Positions 27,277 through 35,395 of a DNA stretch of 64,000 bases are shown piece after piece; the stretch's first letter is position 1, and the number at the start of each line of letters is the position of its first letter. A program made the position numbers and the translations under genes. The notes below the pieces were generated by a model. It was given only the letters and a program-made list of their open reading frames with translations. It ran no database searches and was not told the DNA's origin. The DNA comes from CAIUMH01 sp963758555 (GTDB lineage: Bacteria; Actinomycetota; Acidimicrobiia; Acidimicrobiales; RAAP-2): contig CAVWVW010000004.1 in NCBI GenBank assembly GCA_963758555.1, forward strand, positions 248,001 through 312,000, written 5' to 3'.

Positions 27277-27933
27277 GTGAGCGATGCCGTCCTCACCATC
27301 AACAGTCGCAACTACGGCGCGTGGTCGCTGCGTGGGTGGCTGCTCTGCCGCTTCTCAGGCATCGACTTCTCGGTCGAGACCGTCGAGAGCTCCGACGAAG
27401 GCGCTCGCTCCGAGCTGCTCTTGCTCTCTCCCTCGCTGCTCGTCCCGCGCCTTCGTCACGGTGACGTCACCGTGTGGAGCACCATGGCGATCGCTGAGTA
27501 CCTCTGCGAGATCGCTCCAGAGCGATCCCTGCTGCCCGGAGGCACCGTCGATCGGGCGCTGTGTCGCTCCATCTCCGGAGAGATGCACTCGGGCTTCTCG
27601 AACCTTCGCTCGGCGCTGCCCATGAACCTGAAGGCTCACTACGAGGACTACCCGATCTGGTCAGGGCCCCAGGCGGACCTCGATCGCATCGAGTCGATCT
27701 GGACCGAGCGCCTCAGCGTCTCAGGTGGCCCGTTCCTCTTTGGCAGCGACTTCACCGTCGCCGACGCGATGTTCGCTCCTGTGTGCACTCGAGTGAAGAC
27801 CTACTCGGTCAAGCTCGGTGCAGATGCTGCTGACTACGTCGAGACGATCGTCGGCCTGCCTGAGATGCGCGAGTGGGCTGCGCTGGCAGCCGAGGAATCT
27901 GACGAGCTCGAAGAGCTCGACATGGAGTTCTAG
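27277..27933 (+). CDS. Glutathione S-transferase-like protein
   Basis: A 218-residue GST fold protein. The thioredoxin-like N-terminal domain starts TINSRNYGAWSLRGWLLCRF, and VPRLRHGDVTVWSTMAIAEYL is the cis-Pro/Glu-Ser-type binding region with a conservative change. The all-helical C-terminal domain includes PFLFGSDFTVADAMFAPV with the conserved N-capping Asp. GTG 27277 is chosen because AAGGAG sits six bases upstream. Actinobacteria mostly use mycothiol, so the real thiol may differ. It is followed convergently by the PHB depolymerase gene. Confidence 0.83.
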   Translation: MSDAVLTINSRNYGAWSLRGWLLCRFSGIDFSVETVESSDEGARSELLLLSPSLLVPRLRHGDVTVWSTMAIAEYLCEIAPERSLLPGGTVDRALCRSISGEMHSGFSNLRSALPMNLKAHYEDYPIWSGPQADLDRIESIWTERLSVSGGPFLFGSDFTVADAMFAPVCTRVKTYSVKLGADAADYVETIVGLPEMREWAALAAEESDELEELDMEF

Positions 27934-27942
27934 CCAGCTCGC

Positions 27943-29163
27943 TCAGTCGTTGGAAGCGATGAAGTCGCGCACCACCGGGTAGATCTGCGTGGACCACTTC
28001 GAACCGCTGAACACGCCGTAGTGCCCCACCCCGGGCTGGAGCAGGTGCTTCTTCTTGGTGGCCTTGATGCCCGTGCACAACGACTGGGCCGCCATCGTCT
28101 GGCCTACGCCGCAGATGTCGTCGTTGGCCCCCTCCACGGTGAGCAGCCCAGGCTTGCGAATCGAGCCGGGGTTGACCGCTCGGCCACGCCACGAGAACTC
28201 GCCCTGGGCCAGCAGCTCTCGCTGGAAGACGCGGTCGATGGTCTCGAGGTAGAAGTCGGCGGCGATGTCAAGCACCGCGAAGTACTCGTCGTAGAAGTCC
28301 ATGGTCACCTGGGCGTCATCGAGATCGCCCCGGACCAGATCGTTGTAGAGCGTCATGTGCTTGCGAACGTGGTTCTTCAGGTTCATCGACACGAAGGCCG
28401 AGACCTGGAGGAAGCCCGGATAGACACGGCGACCCGCGCCCTCGTAGCGGAAGGGCACGGTAGCGATGACGTTCTGCTCGAACCAGCTGAGCGGCTTCGA
28501 GTGAGCGAGGTCGTTGACCTTGGTGGGGTTGACCCGTGTGTCGACCGGCCCGGCCATGAGCACGATGCTCTTCGGCTGGGCCGGGTGCTTGTCCTCCGCC
28601 ATGATCGACGCGGCCGCCAGGGTCGCGGGACACGGCTGGCAGACCGCCATGAGGTGGGTCCCGGAACCGATCTCCTCTAGGAACATCATGATCTGGCCGA
28701 TGTAGTCATCCAAGCCGAAGGAGCCATGGCTGACGGCCACGTCTCGAGCGTTGCGCCAGTTGGTGACGTAGACGTCGTGATCAACGAGCAGCGAGCGGAC
28801 GGTGGAGCGGAGCAAGGTCGAGAAGTGCCCGGCGAGCGCAGAGACGAGCAGGACCTTCGGTTGGGGAACGGCCGTCTCCTTCACGAAGTGCGTCAGGGTC
28901 GAGAACGGCGTCGAGACCGCAGTCTCCTCGTGGACCGGCACCAGCTTTCGACCGATCCTGACCGAGTCGATGCCGAAGGGCGGCTGCTCGTGGATGAGCT
29001 GTGCCCGACTGATCATCTCGTTGCCCGCCGTGATCCGTCGGGCGATCGGGTTGTTCGTCCACGACGCGGGCAGCTCGCCGATCGAGTAGTTCGCCAAGCT
29101 GGCCAAAGCGCGAGCAGGAGCCGTGAGGTCCCGCTGCGCTTGATAGGTCTCGTAGAGCATCAT
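27943..29163 (-). CDS. phaZ: Intracellular poly(3-hydroxybutyrate) depolymerase
   Basis: A depolymerase of about 406 residues that mobilises stored PHA. The start MLYETYQAQRDLTAPARALAS is the family N-terminus. The nucleophile elbow has Cys: MAVCQPCPATLAA, as in Ralstonia-type PhaZ. The C-terminal domain shows DEYFAVLDIAADFYLETID, then LTVEGANDDICG (Asp) and PGVGHYGVFSG (His). ATG 29163 is chosen on homology; the frame is open further upstream to about 29424, and a longer N-terminus cannot be excluded. It is the last gene of the minus-strand PHA set after the synthase and a second depolymerase-like gene. Confidence 0.88.
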   Translation of the reverse strand: MMLYETYQAQRDLTAPARALASLANYSIGELPASWTNNPIARRITAGNEMISRAQLIHEQPPFGIDSVRIGRKLVPVHEETAVSTPFSTLTHFVKETAVPQPKVLLVSALAGHFSTLLRSTVRSLLVDHDVYVTNWRNARDVAVSHGSFGLDDYIGQIMMFLEEIGSGTHLMAVCQPCPATLAAASIMAEDKHPAQPKSIVLMAGPVDTRVNPTKVNDLAHSKPLSWFEQNVIATVPFRYEGAGRRVYPGFLQVSAFVSMNLKNHVRKHMTLYNDLVRGDLDDAQVTMDFYDEYFAVLDIAADFYLETIDRVFQRELLAQGEFSWRGRAVNPGSIRKPGLLTVEGANDDICGVGQTMAAQSLCTGIKATKKKHLLQPGVGHYGVFSGSKWSTQIYPVVRDFIASND

Positions 29164-29323
29164 CCGCCACCCGCCTGGAACGTCACCGAAGCCAGCGCGG
29201 ATCGTGAATCCAGCCGCTCGGCGAACTCGCTCACCGTAGTCGGTCCGTTTGGCTTCCTCCGCGGTCTTGAGCGCTGCCCTCGTCTGCCCCGAGCGATCCT
29301 CTGAACCGACGCGGCGGTCTCGC

Positions 29324-30092
29324 TCACGACGTGGAGCCCACAGCAGCGACGTCATCGTGGGCTGCCAAGAACCCGCCGGCCACCGTGGCCAGGGCTTCGG
29401 AGCAGCTCTCGGCCTGGAGGTCATGGCCGGCGTCGATCACGGTAGCTCGAGCTCGAGGGATCCGATCGGTCAGCACCCTGGCGTTCATCGCCGGCACCAG
29501 CCGATCGCGACTGCCGCTGACCACCAGCGTCGACTGGCTCAGCGAGCCCAGGAACGGGATGCTGGTCCAGCACGAGTAGGCGAACGATCGGTAGAGCGCA
29601 GCGATCGGCTCCGTCACCAGCTCGGTCACGCCGCTCGTCCTCGACGGCTTGAACAGTGCGCTGAGCAACCCGCGCACCCCGACGTCAGAGCCCAGTCCGC
29701 AGCTGGTGGCGGCCAGGATCAACGAGCTGACTCGATCGGGGAAGCGGTGGGCCAGCTCTTGGGCGACCGCGCCGCCGTGGGAGTAGCCGAAGACGTCCGC
29801 GACCTCGACGTCGAGGACGTCGAGGATCTGGGTGGCCATCTCGGCCAGCGCCTTGATCGACAGCGGGAAGAGTCGCAGGGGGCTCGAGCCGATGCCGGGA
29901 GGATCGAAGCGGATCACCGTGCGGTCTCCCAGCGCCTCGACGAGCGGATCCCAACCCTCGAGTGGACCGGTCAGTCCGCTCACGATCAAGAGGGGCCGAC
30001 CGGTGGACGCCTGGATCGAGGCGCACGTGGATCGAGGCGCCGTCGATCTCGAGGATCTCATCGAGGGTCGGCTCGAGGCCTGCGCCGCTCAT
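29324..30092 (-). CDS. Alpha/beta hydrolase, medium-chain-length PHA depolymerase-like (frameshifted)
   Basis: A hydrolase of about 255 residues. Its N-terminus (MSGAGLEPTLDEILEIDG, ASIHVRLDPG) reads from 30092 and joins RPLLIVSGLTGPLEGWDPLV after a frame change near 30003. RFDPPGIGSSP, the nucleophile elbow GYSHGGAVAQ, VVSGSRDRLVP (Asp) and IDAGHDLQ (His) follow. This resembles the intracellular mcl-PHA depolymerase found with pseudomonad PhaC genes. Its ATG overlaps the PHA synthase stop in an ATGA, so synthase and hydrolase are translationally coupled. Alternative: a generic esterase. Confidence 0.78.
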
Positions 30093-31795
30093 GATTGGGT
30101 GTGCACGTAGCGGCCAGGTGCGGGCTCCAGAGGAGCGAAGGCGTCACTGCCGAGCTTGGTCGGCGCCGGTTTGCACGGACCGCCCTGGAGCGCGATCCAC
30201 GTGGTCCAGCTCTCCCACCAGGTCCCGTCGTGGCGGACCGCGCGGGCTCGCCAGAGATCAGGGTCGTCGGGAAGGTCGCCGTCGACGATCCAGTGACGGC
30301 ACTTCGGGTTCGGCGGGTTGACGATCCCCGCGATGTGTCCCGAGTTCGAGAGCACGAAGGTCGCCGGTCCTCCGAGCACCTTGGTCGTCTTGTACGCCGA
30401 CTTCCAGGGGACGATGTGGTCATCGACCGCTGAGAGCACGAAGATCGGCGTGTCGACCTTCTTCGGATCGAGCTTCTCGCCGTTGAAGCTGAACTCACCG
30501 CGCGAGAACTCGTTGTGCACGAAGCACGAGCGCAGGTAGCGAGCGTGCATCTTGGCCGGCATGCGGGTGCCGTCCTTGTTCCACACCAGCAGGTCGAAGG
30601 CCGGGGGCTTCTTGCCCTGGAGCCAGTTGTTGCCGATGTACTGGAACACGAGATCCGGAGCGCGGAGCGCGTCAAAGGTGTGAGCCATCTTGTCGGCGTC
30701 GAGGTAGCCGTCCTTCATCATCTTGCGCTCGAGCCCCGCGACCGTCGCCTCGTCGACGAAGACCCCCAAGGTGCCGGGGATCGAGAAGTCGGTGTGGGTG
30801 TTGAGGAAGGTGGAGGACTTGATGGAGCTGTCTCCGTCGAGCGCGTTCTTGGCCATCCCGATGGCGGTCAAGGTGCCGCCGAGGCAGACCGAGATGGTGT
30901 TGACCTGCTCGGCACCGGTGATCGCCTTGACCACTCGCACCGCATCAGCCGGGCCTTGGAGCCAGTAGTCCTCGAAGCTGAGGTCTCTGAGCGACTCATC
31001 GGGGTTCCGATAGCTGATGGCGAAGCAGGTCTGGCCATGTTGGACGGCCCACTCGATCAGGCTCTTGCCCGGCGCGAGATCCGAGATGTAGTACTTGTTG
31101 ATCCACGCCGGACAGAACAGGAGCGGCGTCTCGTGGACGTCGGGAGTCTGGGGTTGGTACTGGATCAGCTCGATGAGATCGGATCGATAGACCACCTGAC
31201 CCGGGGTCATCGCCATGTTGACGCCCACCTCGAAGTCCGCCACGTCGACCTGCGTGGGCCAGCCACGGTTGTGCCGCACGTCGTCGACCATGTTGCCGAG
31301 CCCTCGAACCACGCTCTTGCCGCCGGTGTTGAAGGCCTCACGGATCGCTTGGGGATTGCCCACGAGCGTGTTGGTCGGCGAGAGCGCGTCGAGCAGGAAG
31401 TTGGCTCCGAACCGAGCCTTGGCGGCTCGCTTCTGCTCAAGGCTGGCGAGATCGAGCAGCTCGGAGGCCATCTTGCGGCCGAGCAGGTAGCTCTGGGCCA
31501 TCAGGTAGTAGGCAGAGTTCTCGGTGAAGGCAGGGTCGGTGAAGCGCTTGTCGTTCGGAGCGGGGGTGACGGGTCCGATCACCTCACGACCGAACTGGCG
31601 CTCGACCGAGGCCCCGAGCGCTGCGGCGAAGCCGATCGACCAGCGAGTCCCTGCCGACAGCACGCCGAGCGGGTTCTTGAGCAGCGAGGGACCGACGCCC
31701 AGCAAGGCCCGACCGAACGACACCGGGTCGACGCTGTTCAGCGGCCCCTCAGCGGCGCCAAGCCCCTCACTGATCGGATCCAGCACGTCACTCAC
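30089..31795 (-). CDS. phaC: Poly(R)-hydroxyalkanoic acid synthase, class I-like
   Basis: A 568-residue PHA synthase that polymerises (R)-3-hydroxyacyl-CoA. The N-terminal domain contains FTDPAFTENSAYYLMAQSYLL. NKYYISDLAPGKSLIEW and FAISYRNPD are strongly conserved. The nucleophile Cys lies in ISVCLGGTLTAIG, where the first Gly of G-x-C-x-G-G is Ser. The Asp and His of the triad are in SAVDDHIVPW and SNSGHIAGIVNPP. Length suits class I/II. It is followed by a coupled depolymerase-like gene and preceded by an XRE regulator and a phasin-like gene. Confidence 0.93.
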   Translation of the reverse strand: MSDVLDPISEGLGAAEGPLNSVDPVSFGRALLGVGPSLLKNPLGVLSAGTRWSIGFAAALGASVERQFGREVIGPVTPAPNDKRFTDPAFTENSAYYLMAQSYLLGRKMASELLDLASLEQKRAAKARFGANFLLDALSPTNTLVGNPQAIREAFNTGGKSVVRGLGNMVDDVRHNRGWPTQVDVADFEVGVNMAMTPGQVVYRSDLIELIQYQPQTPDVHETPLLFCPAWINKYYISDLAPGKSLIEWAVQHGQTCFAISYRNPDESLRDLSFEDYWLQGPADAVRVVKAITGAEQVNTISVCLGGTLTAIGMAKNALDGDSSIKSSTFLNTHTDFSIPGTLGVFVDEATVAGLERKMMKDGYLDADKMAHTFDALRAPDLVFQYIGNNWLQGKKPPAFDLLVWNKDGTRMPAKMHARYLRSCFVHNEFSRGEFSFNGEKLDPKKVDTPIFVLSAVDDHIVPWKSAYKTTKVLGGPATFVLSNSGHIAGIVNPPNPKCRHWIVDGDLPDDPDLWRARAVRHDGTWWESWTTWIALQGGPCKPAPTKLGSDAFAPLEPAPGRYVHTQS

Positions 31796-31870
31796 CTCCG
31801 CGAGTCTCCCCCGCTCCGCACATTAGGCGACTGCCTTCGCTCCACAAAGAGGACGCTCAGAAAGGAGCAC

Positions 31871-32275
31871 CTAGGCGGAGCCCTCGTTGGCCTCGAGATA
31901 GCTGCGATAGACCGCCAGCAGGGCGACGCGCTGATGCTCGGTCAGGCGAGGATCAGTCCGGATCGCTCGGTCGGTGGCCTCGAGGTCCTCGCCGGACTCG
32001 TCCTTGGTGCGCAGCCCCGCGTTGGCGAGCAGGGTCTCGGTCGAGACGTCGAGCGCGTCAGCGATGGACCGAAGCACGTGGAGCGAGGGCTGGTGCAGGC
32101 CGCGCTCGACTTGGCTGAGATACGGGTTGGAGACCTCGGTCAGCGCCGAGAGCTGGCGAAGCGAGAGGTTCGCCAGCTGGCGCTGAGCGCGGATGAAGCT
32201 CCCAAGAGGGTTCTCAGGAGCTTCATCCTGCGCGTCGTCAGCGTGGTCGTCGCGGCCCGTGGTCGGGCCGGACAG
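31871..32275 (-). CDS. XRE family regulator of the PHA locus
   Basis: A helix-turn-helix protein of about 134 residues. The reading contains GSFIRAQRQLANLSLRQLS, then TEVSNPYLSQVERGLHQPSL, the XRE DNA-binding fold, then LRSIADALDVSTETLL. This form of XRE protein is often found beside phasin and PhaC genes in Actinobacteria. No ATG, GTG or TTG start is in frame between 32286 and the HTH; a CTG at 32275 is the only candidate shown, or a base is lost near the start. It lies between the phasin-like and synthase genes, all on the minus strand. Confidence 0.75.
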   Translation of the reverse strand: MSGPTTGRDDHADDAQDEAPENPLGSFIRAQRQLANLSLRQLSALTEVSNPYLSQVERGLHQPSLHVLRSIADALDVSTETLLANAGLRTKDESGEDLEATDRAIRTDPRLTEHQRVALLAVYRSYLEANEGSA

Positions 32276-32285
32276 GGTTGTGTCC

Positions 32286-32570
32286 CTAGGCCTTGACGGC
32301 GAAGAGCTTCGTCAGCTCGAGGGCGAAGTCGCGCTGGACGCTCAAGAGCTCAGCAGCGAAGTCGAAGGTGAACTTGGTGGCGGCCTCAGGGCTCATCATG
32401 CCGGGCATGGCAGGCAGGTCAGGCATGGGGATCGACGAGGTCGTCTTGGCGATCGACTGAGCGGTGTCCAGCGTGAACTTCTGGCTCTGTGCGACGGCGT
32501 CGAGGATCGAGCTCTTGACGGTCTCGGCGATCTCAGGGATCTCGGTGGTGGGCTTGGTGGCAGTAGCCAT
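32286..32570 (-). CDS. Short phasin-like protein
   Basis: A 94-residue protein. AAGGAG lies six bases before ATG 32570. It is an amphipathic helical protein: VKSSILDAVAQSQKFTLDTA, a Pro/Met-rich linker (PMPDLPAMPGM), and a C-terminal helix KFTFDFAAELLSVQRDFALE. These features and the location beside phaC suit a phasin, which coats PHA granules and controls their number and size. Classical phasins are usually longer (over 110 residues). It shows the same order of elements as the protein at 26786. Likely co-transcribed with the XRE regulator. Confidence 0.75.
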   Translation of the reverse strand: MATATKPTTEIPEIAETVKSSILDAVAQSQKFTLDTAQSIAKTTSSIPMPDLPAMPGMMSPEAATKFTFDFAAELLSVQRDFALELTKLFAVKA

Positions 32571-32656
32571 GTTGTGCTCCTTCGTGGATGGGGGGGAACC
32601 AGGCGTTTCCGGCGCCGAGATCAGGATACCGCTTGGGCGCTAAGTATGTCAAGCGG

Positions 32657-32959
32657 CTAGCGAAGCAGCGCGATCGCCCGGGAGATGACGAAGGCGACGC
32701 CAGCCGCGCCGAGCACCCGTCGCCAAGGGTTCACCCCTCGCACGAGCTCGTCGATCGCCCACCAACCGAGGCCGACGGTCCCGAGGGCGCCGATCAGCTT
32801 CTCGGCGCCAGCGTGGCCAGAGAGCGCCCAACCCAGCGGGATGCTGACCAAGAAGATGGTCAACGGCAGGTTGGGCCGTTGGGCGATCGTGATCTGGTTC
32901 GTCTCGCGACTGCGAAATGCCCAGTCGAGCGAGGCCCTCACTCGCTTCGACGACGCCAC
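32657..32959 (-). CDS. Small three-helix membrane protein
   Basis: A 100-residue protein from GTG 32959, four bases after the adenylate kinase stop, so probably co-transcribed with it. After a basic N-terminus (VRASLDWAFRSRETNQ) come three hydrophobic segments: LTIFLVSIPLGWALS, LIGALGTVGLGWWAI and VLGAAGVAFVISRAIALL. No motif gives a function. It separates the adenylate kinase and polyphosphate kinase pair from the phasin-like gene. Confidence 0.65.
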   Translation of the reverse strand: MASSKRVRASLDWAFRSRETNQITIAQRPNLPLTIFLVSIPLGWALSGHAGAEKLIGALGTVGLGWWAIDELVRGVNPWRRVLGAAGVAFVISRAIALLR

Positions 32960-32963
32960 CAGC

Positions 32964-33611
32964 TCAGCTGACGCGAGCGGGGAGGTTGAAGCGCACGCGG
33001 ATGGCGTCTTGGACCTCATCGATCGAGCTGGTGGCGTCGATGGTGGCCACGAACTCCTTGCGCTCGAAGATCTCGATGAGCGGCTTCGTCTCCTCGTGGT
33101 AATCCGCCAAGCGAAGCGCCAACGCCTCTTCGTTGTCGTCAGCGCGAGCAACGAGCTCGCCACCGCAGACGTCGCAGGTGTCGACCAGCGCGGGACGGTG
33201 AGCCAAGAGGTTGTAGTCGAGTCCGCAACGAGAGCACAGACGGCGGCTCAGCACCCGGCGCACCACCTCGTCATCAGGCAGGTAGAGGTTGATGACGCCG
33301 TCGATGTCATAGCCCTCAAGGAAGAACTCGGCCTGCCGAGCGTTGCGAGGGAACCCGTCGATCACGAAGCCGTAGTTCCAGTCGTGCGCCGCCAAGCAGT
33401 CTCGCACCACAGCTTCGACCAGCTCGTCGTCGACCAGCTTGCCCGCGGCCATCGTGCGCTTGACCTGCGCACCGAGCTTCGTGTGGTGCTGGACGTTCCA
33501 GCGGAAGATGTCGCCGACGCTGAAGTGCTCGAGCTCGAGGTCCTCGGCCAGCAGCTTGGCCTGGGTCCCCTTCCCGCTCCCCTGGATGCCCATGATGATG
33601 AACTTGCGCAT
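32964..33611 (-). CDS. Adenylate kinase with zinc-type lid
   Basis: A 215-residue nucleoside monophosphate kinase (2 ADP to ATP and AMP). The P-loop is MGIQGSGKGTQAKLL, with Gln where Pro is usual. The AMP-binding region has HFSVGDIFRWNVQHHTKLG and FVIDGFPRN. The lid carries four Cys as CSRCG and CDVCG, a zinc-type lid. It is not in the ribosomal-protein operon, where the housekeeping adk is usually found, so it may be a second copy. It lies beside a polyphosphate kinase 2 gene on the same strand, which suggests joint regeneration of ATP from polyphosphate. Confidence 0.88.
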   Translation of the reverse strand: MRKFIIMGIQGSGKGTQAKLLAEDLELEHFSVGDIFRWNVQHHTKLGAQVKRTMAAGKLVDDELVEAVVRDCLAAHDWNYGFVIDGFPRNARQAEFFLEGYDIDGVINLYLPDDEVVRRVLSRRLCSRCGLDYNLLAHRPALVDTCDVCGGELVARADDNEEALALRLADYHEETKPLIEIFERKEFVATIDATSSIDEVQDAIRVRFNLPARVS

Positions 33612-33650
33612 CGAGCTATCCCCCCGTGCTCGCCAGCGAGCGCTGCCAGC

Positions 33651-34532
33651 TCACTTCACGACGTAGCGAGCAGGCACCCAGGTCTGGCTGTCGATGGGAG
33701 GGCGCTCGTAGGACCGCTGCTGGCGCTCTGGGAGCTCGACCGCCTCGTGGGGAACCGCCTCGTAGGGGACCGTGTCGAGCAGGTGGCTGATGACGTTGAG
33801 CCGTGCCGCCTTCTTGTTGTCGGCGTCGACCACGTGCCACGGCGCCTCTTTGATGTCCGTGTAGGCGAAGGTCTCGTCCTTCGCCTCGGCGTAGTCGACC
33901 CAGCGGGCCCGGGCCTCGAGGTCCATGGGACTGAGCTTCCATCGCTTGCCGGGGTTGTTGATGCGCTCAGTGAACCGGCGCTCCTGCTCCTCATCGCTGA
34001 GTGACAGCCAGTACTTGACGACGATGATCCCTGAGCGAACCAAGGCCCGCTCGATCTGGGGGCAGGTTCGGAAGAACTCGGCGTGCTCCTCTTCGGAGCA
34101 GAAGCCCATGACCTTCTCGACGCCACCGCGGTTGTACCAGCTGCGATCGAAGAGGACCATCTCCCCGGCCGCGGGCAGGTGCGCGATGTAGCGCTGGAAG
34201 TACCACTGGCTGCGCTCGCGCTCGGTCGGCGTCCCGAGGGCGACCACCTTGGCGTAGCGAGCGTTCAGCCGCTCGAGGATTCGCTTGATGGTGCCGCCCT
34301 TGCCCGCCGTGTCGCGTCCCTCGAAGATGACCAGCACTCGGAGGCCCTCGTGGACGATCCACTCCTGCATCTGGACGAGCTCCGTCTGGAGACGAGCGAG
34401 CTCCTTCTCATAGGCAGCCTTGGTCAGCACCTCTTGCTCGGTGGCGGGGAGCACGCCCTTCGCTGAGCGCTTCTTCGACGTCGCCGTTCCGTTGAGGCCA
34501 GCTTCACTCGTGTCCGTCGCAGGTTTTCCCAT
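33651..34532 (-). CDS. ppk2: Polyphosphate kinase 2 (class I-like)
   Basis: A 293-residue kinase that transfers phosphate between polyphosphate and nucleotides. Walker A is FEGRDTAGKGGTIKR and Walker B is VLFDRSWYNRGGVEKVMGF. The lid and the conserved KRWKLSPMDLEARARW and APWHVVDADNKKAARLN segments match one-domain class I enzymes that act mainly on nucleoside diphosphates. ATG 34532 leaves a 50-residue basic/flexible leader. It is upstream of adenylate kinase on the same strand. In this context it may produce ATP from polyphosphate under starvation, when PHA is also used. Confidence 0.92.
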   Translation of the reverse strand: MGKPATDTSEAGLNGTATSKKRSAKGVLPATEQEVLTKAAYEKELARLQTELVQMQEWIVHEGLRVLVIFEGRDTAGKGGTIKRILERLNARYAKVVALGTPTERERSQWYFQRYIAHLPAAGEMVLFDRSWYNRGGVEKVMGFCSEEEHAEFFRTCPQIERALVRSGIIVVKYWLSLSDEEQERRFTERINNPGKRWKLSPMDLEARARWVDYAEAKDETFAYTDIKEAPWHVVDADNKKAARLNVISHLLDTVPYEAVPHEAVELPERQQRSYERPPIDSQTWVPARYVVK

Positions 34533-34651
34533 GCTGGCCAAGCGTAACGTTCGGTCCTCGCAGAAAGATTTCTGGCAGATGAACTCCGAGCCCGCCGGTT
34601 CCCGGGCCCTCGAGCCCCAGGCGGGATCGATCCAGCCACGCGGCTGGTTGG

Positions 34652-35395
34652 CTAGATGTACATCCCGCCGTTCACGCCGATGACCTGGCCCGTGATGTAG
34701 CTGCCGCCCTCCGAGCAGAGGAACGAGCACGCGGCGGCGATGTCGGCCGGCGTGCCGGCCCGACCCAGGGGGACCATCGGGCCGACGACGTCGACGCCGG
34801 GGAAGTCGCCGGTCGCCTCAGCCCCGCGAGCCATGGGTGTGTCGACCAGGCTCGGCGGGATGGTGTTGACCGTGATCCCGTGACGAGCCAGCTCGACCGC
34901 CAGTGACTTGGTCAAGGAGATGACACCGCCCTTCGACGCCGCGTAGTGGGCCATGTTGGGGGCACCCGATTGAGCGCTCGACGACGAGATGGTCACGATC
35001 CGGCCCCAGCCGCTCGCCATCATGTCGGCCAGCCCCGCTTGGATGCAGTTGAACGTGCCGGTGAGGTTGATGGCGATGATCCTGTTCCACAGCTCCATCG
35101 AGATCTCCCAGACGTTGTCGAAGGACTCGACGCCAGCGCTGGTCACGACGATCTCGATCGGACCCAGGTCCTCTCGGATCTGGGCGTAGGCGTCATCGAC
35201 CGAACCACGCTCGGCCACGTCGACCTCGAGGGCCAAGAAGCCCTCGCCCTTGCCCATCAGCTCCGCGCTGGCTGCTTCGATGGCGTCGCCGTCGTAGTCG
35301 AGGATCGCCACCTGGTAGCCATCGTCGAGGAACTGACGGGCAACACCGAGCCCGATGCCCGACGCACCGCCGGTGACCACCGCGACCCGGCTCAC
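34652..35395 (-). CDS. Short-chain dehydrogenase/reductase, FabG-like
   Basis: A 247-residue classical SDR. TGGASGIG at residues 8-15 is the cofactor loop, VTSAG replaces NNAG, SSSSAQ and HYAASKGGV hold the catalytic Ser and YxxxK, and the C-terminus GQVIGVNGGMYI is standard. The P450 stop overlaps its start by four bases, so P450 and SDR are co-transcribed. The SDR may oxidise an alcohol made by the P450. Substrate unknown. Confidence 0.88.
   Translation of the reverse strand: MSRVAVVTGGASGIGLGVARQFLDDGYQVAILDYDGDAIEAASAELMGKGEGFLALEVDVAERGSVDDAYAQIREDLGPIEIVVTSAGVESFDNVWEISMELWNRIIAINLTGTFNCIQAGLADMMASGWGRIVTISSSSAQSGAPNMAHYAASKGGVISLTKSLAVELARHGITVNTIPPSLVDTPMARGAEATGDFPGVDVVGPMVPLGRAGTPADIAAACSFLCSEGGSYITGQVIGVNGGMYI

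Noticed and set aside
30515..32296. 593-residue open frame on the plus strand
   Set aside because: It lies opposite the PHA synthase and XRE genes, which have clear conserved motifs; the plus reading shows none.
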